The notes under the pieces were generated by a model. It was not told where the DNA came from and ran no database searches. It worked only from the letters and a program-made list of their open reading frames with translations. The position numbers were made by a program, and so were the translations under genes. This document shows, piece after piece, positions 1 to 7,524 of a stretch of DNA of 10,159 nt. Origin of the DNA: Patescibacteria group bacterium (lineage in GTDB: Bacteria; Patescibacteriota; UBA1384; XYA2-FULL-43-10; CAINNR01); the NCBI GenBank assembly GCA_028690755.1, contig JAQVAO010000011.1, forward strand, positions 1 through 10,159, given 5' to 3'. How positions within the stretch are numbered: the first letter of the stretch is position 1; the number at the start of each line of letters is the position of its first letter.

Positions 1-44
1 GCGTGGAGCTGGCGCCGGCGACCCAGCCGGCGCCCACGAACTGA
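1..44 (+). CDS. 3' end of a rightward gene (Pro/Ala/Thr-rich C-terminal tail)
   Basis: Only the last 13 codons and a TGA stop at 42-44 are visible, in the frame beginning at base 3. They read VELAPATQPAPTN, a Pro/Ala/Thr-rich tail typical of a disordered C-terminus. The main support is position: a strong rightward intrinsic terminator starts 12 bases after the stop, as expected at the end of a transcription unit. The tail contains a GC-rich perfect inverted repeat. The two other plus frames stay open past the terminator, which makes them less plausible. No function can be given from 13 residues, and the call itself is moderate because so little is visible. Confidence 0.45.
   Translation, partial: VELAPATQPAPTN
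11..34. repeat. GC-rich 9-bp perfect inverted repeat
   Basis: GGCGCCGGC at 11-19 is the exact reverse complement of 26-34, with a six-base loop. It lies inside the coding tail just before the rightward terminator. No T-tract follows on either strand, so it is not an intrinsic terminator itself. It may simply reflect the Ala/Pro codons of the tail, or it may help fold the 3' end of the mRNA. Confidence 0.6.
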
Positions 45-56
45 ATCCACGAACCC

Positions 57-88
57 AAACGCCCCGACAGCATTGTCGGGGCGTTTTT
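57..88 (+). terminator. Strong intrinsic terminator of the rightward gene
   Basis: A perfect 13-bp stem pairs 57-69 with 74-86 around a GCAT tetraloop. The core is CGCCCCGACA with TGTCGGGGCG, and T residues run at 84-88. This is a textbook Rho-independent terminator for transcripts coming from the left. Read leftward, the hairpin is followed only by TTT and then GGG, so it should work poorly for the convergent minus-strand operon. Confidence 0.93.
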
Positions 89-109
89 CTATTTATAGAT
101 CAGATTCCA

Positions 110-157
110 ATTAACTTTTAGCTTTATAGACTTTCGACTTGATAGACTTTTGACTAG
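110..157. repeat. Three 16-bp tandem units at the convergent gene ends
   Basis: Units at 126-141 and 142-157 match at 14 of 16 positions (shared ATAGACTTT core). The preceding 16 bases, 110-125, match the first of these at about 10 of 16, so they may be a decayed third copy in the same register. The last unit overlaps the TAG stop of the giant minus-strand gene (154-156). Nothing else is seen between the terminator and this stop. Confidence 0.55.
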
Positions 158-3100
158 AAACCTATGTGCGTATAGAAGGTCGTTTGTGGGTTCTTCCACA
201 TTCCAGCCCGAGTGCCGGCGCAGCCACCGATCTTGGAGCAGATCACCTCATCAATTTTATAATTCCAGTAATCAACATCCTCCTGCCGACCAACCATAAT
301 CTGTGACGGGATCGCCAGCTCATCACCGATTTGCTCAGACAGCATCAAGGCATCACCGGCCAAAGTTCTAGCTTTGTATTGAGCAGCCTCAACGAATTTC
401 TCCTTCTTCACATTGTTATTCAGGCCGTTAAATACTCCTAGTCCGGGATTATCGTATTTAGTTGGATCGGGTGGATCCTCGAGGCTTGGATAATAACCAT
501 CAGCGGTACATTTGAGTTCAACTTTATACACCCCAAAGAGATTTAACAACACAAACATAGCGACCGCGAACGGATTAATTGCGGCGCCCATTAACATAGA
601 CACGCCAATCCCAATTAAAATTGCGCCTGTGCCCGGGACAAGGCCGAGCGCACTTTCGACAGCGGCGGTCTGTTTGGAAAAGACCATTGTGATGACAAAA
701 GTAATCAGCTCTGCCTTGAGAGCGGTCACATTCGCTTTTGCCTCGGCCAACTTACTCTCACCGGTAGCAATTTGGGCCTCAGCGGCAGCTTTGGCTGCCG
801 CGTCTCCAGCATGGACCGCAGTCTCAAGTGCCATTTCTCCGTTGGTAATTGCATTGGTTGCCGTGGAAACAGCGGTACGGGCTGCAGAGAGGTTCCGGTA
901 CATGGTGTAGGCTTGGAAAGTAGTTCCTTGCGGCAGCCCCAAGGCCTTATCCGCAAAACCGGTTACCTTCTCGATCGCCCAATTGGTGTATATGGTCCGG
1001 ATACTCTGGATTGTTACTGTCCCGTTTGGTCCAGCAACTTCGAAATCGGAGAAGGAGAAATCACCGGTCTTAATTCCATAGAAGAGGGCGGTGAATGTGC
1101 CCGGTTGCAGATCAAAACCGAAGAAGTCACCGAATTTTTCTGATAGCCAGGAATCAAGCCGCGCCATTCGCCCATCAGCGACTAAGGAATCGAGGTCGAA
1201 TGTTGATGGATCAGCGATAAATTGGCGCGCCATATTAACAATATCAACCATATCTTCAATATTACCGAGCGATACGCCACCAATCTCAAGGTTGCGTAGC
1301 ACATTTTCAACATAAGCAACGATCATCATTGTTCGCTGTCTTCCGCTACCCTCAAACATTGTTTTTGTGAATCCTGGTGGGATATTTTTGTCCACTTGGT
1401 AAAGTTTAGCATCGCCCATGCGGTACATTAGATTGTTCCGGAGTTGTCTGCGGGCTTCATTTCGAGCTGCTTCCTCAACTCGGCGTAATTGATCTTGACC
1501 ATCCTGATCATTTGTCAGTCTCATTGCCGCTTCCAATGCTGCTTGCTGGTCAGACGGGTACTGCTCGCCGAAGGCGGCAGTCATAGTGCCAAGGTTTTCG
1601 TCGGCTGAGTAGTGGAATGACCCGGGGCCAGTGGAGTCAACTTCTCCCTCCGGTACGCAACTACCGTCAGCACTTACTCCAGGCGCACAGAGTGCACCAT
1701 ATTGCGTATCGCCTATTGCGCCACTCATCTCGCTTTCTTCAGTTACTGGTAATAAATAAGCGGGAAGCTCGGTGTTGCCTCGTTGATATTCGGTCAAGAA
1801 GTTATCTCGAGCCTCTTGTACAATTGCATCCTCGTATACTGGATTGCCTAAAACGGCGTAGCGAATATCCTCGTAGGTGATTCTAAATGCAGCGGGTAGG
1901 TTGGGGTCTCTTTGACCCTCACCGTAAATATGTAGCTCCTCCGCTGCCCTAATAGCAGCAGTAACTCCAAGAACCCTCAGATCGCCCGATAAAAGCATTG
2001 CAGCATCACTACGTATTAGAGCGGCGGTATTTGGTCTACCTGGAGGCGCACGTAGTAAGCCGATCTCATTTAGATAGTTGCCGACTAATTGGTCACCGAT
2101 ATTCTCGGCGTAGTAAGACCAGCGATTAGTGCCGTGAATAGTGAAGCCACTGCCAACAACGATTGATTCATTAGTATTTGTTCTGAGACAGCCAGCTGAA
2201 TCAGCTTCGCAATTTTGATAATTGCTGCCGTTGTTGCCGTATATTGCTTGATAGGCGTAAGAAAATGATGCGTCATTATACGGTCGGCCCTGATCGTCGG
2301 CCAGACCTAGAGAGCGATCGAGGCGAACCAGGGCAGAGTAGATCATCTCGGAGGCGGCTCGCTCAGGATTCTGAATAATGCGAGCAATGGTACCATCATC
2401 AAGGCCAAGTTTGGCGTCGAGATTAATGCCAAATAGTTGTTCAAAAGAGTTAAATATCGCCGCTCTATTACAGGTGCTTGAGGTTAGGGAGTCACAGCTT
2501 TTTATCATATTGTAGATCTCTCTGGCTTCCAAATATCTTTTGTATTCATCACCGAGACCAAATTGTTCTAATAGCCAGCCGGTAGCGTTATCGATAAGTA
2601 ATCTCGAGAGTATTTTTTCGCTTACTTCGCGTCGATAATCATCAGGGGCAATTTGCCCAGTTAGCAATCTCCTCGTTGTTCCCTGTGAAAGATTAAGCAT
2701 GCCGTCAATTTCTGTCATCCGCGAAACGAATCGTTGTCTCTGGTAACCACTAATCGTCGTAGTTGATCCACCTTCAAATGTTTCTTGGCCACTAGCGGAT
2801 AAAGTACTAGCGTACTCCATAACCTGATCCTCGGCCTCATTCATCGCCAGACGAGCATCGGCGAGAGTTTGTTCGGTGAAAGCATCTGGGTACTCCATCG
2901 CCTCTTCGATAGCCACATATTGATCCTCCATCGGCATCTCGGCTATTTCTGCTGCTCGCTCTGGCCCCACAAGGTTGTCGATGGTTACTGAATCAATCGT
3001 TTCGCCGATGGGGAAATAAAATGCTCGGGCAAAGTTAATTGCCCCGACATTAGTGATTAGTTGGTCGAGATTTGTACCGCGGAAGCTTCTGGGTGGCAAA

Positions 3101-6100
3101 TTGAGTGATTCTTCAATCTTGGCGCCACCAATGTTTTCATAAATATTGCCATCAAGAGAGACATTTCTAAGACCCAAAACCGAACCAAGAAGGTTGCCGC
3201 CGATTTCTGCTAGTGAGCATTGCCGCAGTATTTCAGTCGGGGATTCCAGTATTCGGCTAATTAGGTTTGATGAGATATCAAATTGTCTTTCAAGATATCT
3301 GGCGCCGATACGATAAGCGACCTGCATGCCGTTGCCATTTAAGAGATCAAAGATGTCGGTGGCATCTATTCTTTCCCCAGCCAAGGTGATTGAGAAGTCT
3401 CCCAAAAGGGTAGAAACCACTTTTCTTTCGGCGGTCTTCTGCCCAACATATTCAAGAAAAGCCCCATATGGTTTGTCGTAGATTTGTAAGTCCTTAATCT
3501 CTTTGCGGCTCATCATGGTCTTTAGTGTATCCAGTGGAATGTCGTATTGGTCATGCATTACTACCAAATTTGTATCAGGAAATGCTTCTGCGACGTTTTT
3601 GTCTTGGAGAAAGCTCTCGATCTTGTTGACATTGTCAGAAGATTTTCCAGCGTCAATTGATCCGTCAGGATTTTGAGCCAGTGAGTTGGCGATCGCCTTA
3701 ACAAAGTCAACTTTTTTTCCTTGGTTTGTTGCTGTTTCTTGATACTCTCGCGCAGCTTCAATACTGGAGAATGAATGGGCACCATCGGCATCAGTGTAAA
3801 TGTAGGAGTTGTCCTCGATGTAGGGGCTAATCGAGAAGTTAAATCCGTCATGTTGCTCGAATCGGAAATGAATCGGGCACTGGTTTGCTAGCTGAGCAGC
3901 TGAAGAATTTTCATTTGGTTTGTTGGCGTACTCATTATGATTATTGTAGCTAATGTCTAAAAATTGGTTTTCTTTGGCCTCAGAAAGATCTTCTTCACCA
4001 TTTTTGACTCGTTCGAATCTATCAACCACTGCTTCTGGGAGCTCGAGGCGTCCAGCGATAATTCGGTTTTCAGTGTTTGAGAGTGTTTCTTTGTTCAGCG
4101 GTTCGCCATTCAAGAAGTCGGCAGTCGTTCCGGTCTTAATTCGCAATTTTTCATCTGCTTTTGCTGCTGCGGTGATGATCTGATTGAGGCCTGAGATGCG
4201 GCCACTTTCAATTGTTGAGAAGCTCCCAGGAAGGTTGAGGGCCCTCATAATTCTGGCACCGGCTTCAGCTTCGGAGATATTGAAACTGCGCGCAACATTA
4301 TTTTTAATATCAGTCAGTGATCCTTTTTTGCCTGGATAATCTGCTTGGAAAAAGAACGGTGGCATATTGAAGGTCTCCTCAACCTGTGCTTGTCCAACAC
4401 TGCGGAAGAATGCTCCCTTGATGTCCTCCTTATCATGATTGGGGTTCAGAAGGTATTTAGCAAAATATAATATTGAGTTAGTTGGCAGTCCAAGTGCGTC
4501 TTCGACACGATTTGACCCGACCGAAACCAGAAAATCTTTGGGAGACAGGCGCCCCGAAAGCATCATAATCAATGTTGCTCGATTAATCCCGATACCACTA
4601 CCGTTTCCAGTGCCGTTGCTGCCGCCGTAGTTGATGTCACCAATTTGCAGCGTTTCTATCATTGGCTGTTCTTCGCCGGTAATAATTTCATCGATATTAT
4701 GGATAATCATTGAAACATCAACCAAGGTTGTATTTACCCGATCGAGAATAGTGCGGTTATCTGAGAGCTGGGCTTCTCTGATTAGTTCGTAGATCCTGCC
4801 AGCTATCGCTGGGACCTCTCTGAGCTTGCGAACCTCGGAAGATAAATTAGCAAGTGATAGGCTCGACGAATCAACTTGATCAATTTTCTCCTTAAGCCCA
4901 CCTGGGCCAGAAATCAATTCTCTGATTTCACGGATTGTCGGCTCACTATCATTGACACTGCTCCAATCGCTATCGATCTTATTAATTGTCTCCTTGATTG
5001 CGCTGACTCTTGTCAGATAAAAATCCAAGGTGCGCAAGAAATTGGAGATCTCTGGGTGTTCTGCCAAAAATCTAGCTTCGGCTTGTTGGGCAATGGTTGA
5101 ATTGCGGACGGCATCCCAAAGGGCTCTTTCACCTAGCGCACGAAAAACTGTCTTTGGTTGGACATTGTAACAGCCGAATAACCGATAGATATCACCACGA
5201 CGCAAGCCAAAACTGGTCATTATTTGATCTTCTGGAATCGTAACGTCGAGTGTTTCCCCTGTGGTTGATCCCGGTTTGGGGATGGTGATTACGGTCTGGG
5301 CTTTAACAGCGCAGTCGTTTTGTGATGACAGTGAATTGGTTTGCAGCCACTGCATAAGAGCGGTTCTTATTTGGCTACTATTTGAGAGGCTTTGGGCAAG
5401 ATATTCAATGCCCAGAGTTTTATATGTGTCGTTCGAACTGTTGCCAGACATAATGTCGGTAAATCTTGTTGAGGCGGTAGCAGTGTCTGGGTCACCAGTT
5501 TGTAGATTTCTGGCCAAAGAGAGTGCATTGCCGGTGGCTCCAGAAGTACCGTAAAGATAGGCACTATCCTGGAGTCTCTTGGCGCCAACCAGTATTGCGT
5601 AATTATCTGGAGATTTACTCCCTCCTTTGTACTGTTCAGAGATTCCAAATTCGATGCCGAGTCGTTCGTCAACCATAGATGGAGTGGCAAATATCATCTC
5701 GATTTTCCTTGGGCCTGCAACATCCTTGAGTTTGTTGTAAGTACTATCAGATTGGAATGTGTTTTGCTGAAGATAAAGCTCTTCGTCAATTACTCGCCGC
5801 CCGATAGTCAGCTGCATTGTGCGCGGATCCATTCCGGGCTGAATCGTGCCTTCAGGAACACCCAACTCTTTCTCTAAATGTCGCTTCCCGACATTAATTA
5901 AGATCTGTTCAAAATTCTCACCACGAATTGAGCCATAAGGTAGATTGGCCTTCTCTTCGAATATCGCCTCACCGATCTTCTCTTCCATGTCGGAGAGATT
6001 TAACAGCTCCGAATCCAGAAGTGCTTCTCTTGGCAGGTCAAACATATCGGCCAGAACCAAAGCACCAATTTTTTTAGCGGTATCCGAAAGTGAATAGCCG

Positions 6101-7512
6101 GAGAGTGAATTTCCCGGAGAGTTCAATATTTCACCGATTAAGGAATTGCCGATCAGCCCAACGATATCCGAGAAGTTAGCATTGGAGAGGTCGCCGTCGT
6201 AATCTGCATCAATTCCAAATTCGTCTAGCATGTCAATATACTGGCTGCTAGCAATATCTCGCAAATTCGAGTTTAGGCTTGACCAATCTGGGGGCGGGGA
6301 GGCATCATATCCTTCATTGGTTTGCCAGGCGAGTTTGATAGGGGTTGGCGGTTGTTTAATCTTTTTACTGCTGCCTATGCGCTTCTTCTTGATCAAGGTG
6401 CATTTGATGTTATCAACTTCGGAGATATCAATTGCTTGACCTTTGAAATGAGCTGAGATATTTGCCTCATCTTCTTCATCGGAAAAGATGAGGTCTCCTT
6501 GACTACGACCAGCGGTGTCGGTAACGGTGGCAAGCGCCTCGGCGTTAGAAAACTCCGGATCAGCCGCTAGTTCTGGTCTATCGGCAGTGGCAACATCGCC
6601 GACTGTTTCTAGCGCCTCCTCTTCTCTTTGTTGAGACATCGCCTCATAAATCGCCTGTGACTCGCGTGAGTACATCTTGGCATCGCGATCGTAGCCTCGA
6701 CGGATGCGGTAGACTTTTATCCGCTCATGTCCAGCGCCGCCCTGATCCTTCGGAGTTACCAAATTAACAAGTAGCTGGAGCACCCTCCTGTCGATAACAA
6801 TTTTTTCTTTCGCGTATTCTATTATCGCGTCAACTTCTTCCTCTTGGTATTGCAGCATCTCAGCTGCCATCACCTGGTCAACACCAGCGATACAGGCGAA
6901 ATTAGCCACATCATGTTTGAGCCTGGAAACTATTTGTAATCTTGCTCCCTCTTGCGCTTTTTCGACTAGCTCCTGATATTTTTCTGGCTGATCAGCTTGC
7001 AGATCGAGTATATATTCAAGGGCATTACCGGTAGCAACCGCAAGGGAGTCAGGGTTATTGGCATAATCCGGAATAACACTACCAAGGCAGTAGAGAATGC
7101 GAATGTCTTGTTCGTCAGAGGGGTTGAGAATGAGTTTTGGGTTGCGAGCGATGTTTTCTGCCGCCCAGAGAAAATTTTTGTCAGAATTGTCTGAATAATT
7201 ATTATCAAAAAACTGCTCGATTGGCGCAATTTGCGGAAGGTCTGAGAGAGGGTCCTGATGTTCGAAATTCCAGTCGAAATCAGTACCGCCAACAATGTTT
7301 GGGTCGTTGTTACCATGAATACCAATATTATCAGATTCAATGCCGGGGTCTTGGCCGACATTTGCCGGATCACCAACTTGATCTTCAACGTCTGGACTGA
7401 AATCATACGCCATCACTTGATAACCACTTGATACAAAGATGGTCGTAATTATCGAAGAAAAAATTACGATATTTTTAATGAAATTTTTAAATTTTGTTTT
7501 TTCGTAAAACAT
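154..7512 (-). CDS. Giant secreted repeat protein (2452 aa) with M15-like motif and C-terminal membrane segment
   Basis: I do not recognise a named family. Residues 1-35 form a signal peptide: a Lys-rich start, a hydrophobic core at about 15-29, and a likely cut after V-M-A35. Residues 36-95 are acidic, low-complexity and probably disordered. Residues 95-290 look alpha-helical. At 353-362 the sequence S-A-H-F-K-G-Q-A-I-D fits the SxHxxGxAxD zinc signature of M15 peptidases, with no clear later HxH-type ligand. From about 480 to 2300 a degenerate unit recurs, roughly [IV]G-x3-hydrophobic-E-x2-hydrophobic-x-L-P-x-[GS]-[ST]. It begins at 482, 513, 541, 570, 998, 1039, 1402, 1437, 1461 and 1489, with related copies near 2191 and 2289. 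Spacing is often 24-35 residues. Residues 2206-2268 are Ala-rich helix. Hydrophobic stretches at 2269-2278 and 2298-2330 suggest membrane anchoring, and a tail of about 120 residues ends with a C-x5-C pair (2425, 2431). The ATG is preceded directly by an in-frame TAG, which fixes the start. No Shine-Dalgarno is visible, and the gene lies 12 bases after the M23 gene. A surface or secretion-apparatus role is inference. Confidence 0.93.
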   Translation of the reverse strand: MFYEKTKFKNFIKNIVIFSSIITTIFVSSGYQVMAYDFSPDVEDQVGDPANVGQDPGIESDNIGIHGNNDPNIVGGTDFDWNFEHQDPLSDLPQIAPIEQFFDNNYSDNSDKNFLWAAENIARNPKLILNPSDEQDIRILYCLGSVIPDYANNPDSLAVATGNALEYILDLQADQPEKYQELVEKAQEGARLQIVSRLKHDVANFACIAGVDQVMAAEMLQYQEEEVDAIIEYAKEKIVIDRRVLQLLVNLVTPKDQGGAGHERIKVYRIRRGYDRDAKMYSRESQAIYEAMSQQREEEALETVGDVATADRPELAADPEFSNAEALATVTDTAGRSQGDLIFSDEEDEANISAHFKGQAIDISEVDNIKCTLIKKKRIGSSKKIKQPPTPIKLAWQTNEGYDASPPPDWSSLNSNLRDIASSQYIDMLDEFGIDADYDGDLSNANFSDIVGLIGNSLIGEILNSPGNSLSGYSLSDTAKKIGALVLADMFDLPREALLDSELLNLSDMEEKIGEAIFEEKANLPYGSIRGENFEQILINVGKRHLEKELGVPEGTIQPGMDPRTMQLTIGRRVIDEELYLQQNTFQSDSTYNKLKDVAGPRKIEMIFATPSMVDERLGIEFGISEQYKGGSKSPDNYAILVGAKRLQDSAYLYGTSGATGNALSLARNLQTGDPDTATASTRFTDIMSGNSSNDTYKTLGIEYLAQSLSNSSQIRTALMQWLQTNSLSSQNDCAVKAQTVITIPKPGSTTGETLDVTIPEDQIMTSFGLRRGDIYRLFGCYNVQPKTVFRALGERALWDAVRNSTIAQQAEARFLAEHPEISNFLRTLDFYLTRVSAIKETINKIDSDWSSVNDSEPTIREIRELISGPGGLKEKIDQVDSSSLSLANLSSEVRKLREVPAIAGRIYELIREAQLSDNRTILDRVNTTLVDVSMIIHNIDEIITGEEQPMIETLQIGDINYGGSNGTGNGSGIGINRATLIMMLSGRLSPKDFLVSVGSNRVEDALGLPTNSILYFAKYLLNPNHDKEDIKGAFFRSVGQAQVEETFNMPPFFFQADYPGKKGSLTDIKNNVARSFNISEAEAGARIMRALNLPGSFSTIESGRISGLNQIITAAAKADEKLRIKTGTTADFLNGEPLNKETLSNTENRIIAGRLELPEAVVDRFERVKNGEEDLSEAKENQFLDISYNNHNEYANKPNENSSAAQLANQCPIHFRFEQHDGFNFSISPYIEDNSYIYTDADGAHSFSSIEAAREYQETATNQGKKVDFVKAIANSLAQNPDGSIDAGKSSDNVNKIESFLQDKNVAEAFPDTNLVVMHDQYDIPLDTLKTMMSRKEIKDLQIYDKPYGAFLEYVGQKTAERKVVSTLLGDFSITLAGERIDATDIFDLLNGNGMQVAYRIGARYLERQFDISSNLISRILESPTEILRQCSLAEIGGNLLGSVLGLRNVSLDGNIYENIGGAKIEESLNLPPRSFRGTNLDQLITNVGAINFARAFYFPIGETIDSVTIDNLVGPERAAEIAEMPMEDQYVAIEEAMEYPDAFTEQTLADARLAMNEAEDQVMEYASTLSASGQETFEGGSTTTISGYQRQRFVSRMTEIDGMLNLSQGTTRRLLTGQIAPDDYRREVSEKILSRLLIDNATGWLLEQFGLGDEYKRYLEAREIYNMIKSCDSLTSSTCNRAAIFNSFEQLFGINLDAKLGLDDGTIARIIQNPERAASEMIYSALVRLDRSLGLADDQGRPYNDASFSYAYQAIYGNNGSNYQNCEADSAGCLRTNTNESIVVGSGFTIHGTNRWSYYAENIGDQLVGNYLNEIGLLRAPPGRPNTAALIRSDAAMLLSGDLRVLGVTAAIRAAEELHIYGEGQRDPNLPAAFRITYEDIRYAVLGNPVYEDAIVQEARDNFLTEYQRGNTELPAYLLPVTEESEMSGAIGDTQYGALCAPGVSADGSCVPEGEVDSTGPGSFHYSADENLGTMTAAFGEQYPSDQQAALEAAMRLTNDQDGQDQLRRVEEAARNEARRQLRNNLMYRMGDAKLYQVDKNIPPGFTKTMFEGSGRQRTMMIVAYVENVLRNLEIGGVSLGNIEDMVDIVNMARQFIADPSTFDLDSLVADGRMARLDSWLSEKFGDFFGFDLQPGTFTALFYGIKTGDFSFSDFEVAGPNGTVTIQSIRTIYTNWAIEKVTGFADKALGLPQGTTFQAYTMYRNLSAARTAVSTATNAITNGEMALETAVHAGDAAAKAAAEAQIATGESKLAEAKANVTALKAELITFVITMVFSKQTAAVESALGLVPGTGAILIGIGVSMLMGAAINPFAVAMFVLLNLFGVYKVELKCTADGYYPSLEDPPDPTKYDNPGLGVFNGLNNNVKKEKFVEAAQYKARTLAGDALMLSEQIGDELAIPSQIMVGRQEDVDYWNYKIDEVICSKIGGCAGTRAGMWKNPQTTFYTHIGF
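6400..6460 (-). other. M15-like SxHxxGxAxD motif inside the giant protein
   Basis: Residues S353, H355, G358, A360 and D362 match the signature that supplies two zinc ligands (His and Asp) in D-Ala-D-Ala carboxypeptidases and dipeptidases of family M15, such as VanX and VanY. About 90 residues upstream lies RIRRGYDRDAKMYSRESQ (from residue 268), which loosely resembles the Gly-Tyr-Arg-containing N-terminal part of that fold. The third zinc ligand (His near a WxHxD-type motif) is not apparent downstream. The domain may be an inactive relative, or the match may be chance. Confidence 0.4.
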
Positions 7513-7524
7513 CTATTTATTTTG

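Noticed and set aside
57..86. Hairpin as a bidirectional terminator also serving the leftward operon
   Set aside because: Leftward, the stem is followed by only three T and then GGG, so it is weak in that direction.
512..910. 132-codon plus-strand Ala-rich open frame
   Set aside because: It lies antisense to the Ala-rich C-terminal helix of the giant protein; the composition is a shadow of that strand and no ribosome binding site or family is seen.
6966..7406. 146-codon minus-strand open frame
   Set aside because: It overlaps the N-terminal coding region of the giant gene in another frame and has no recognisable domain.
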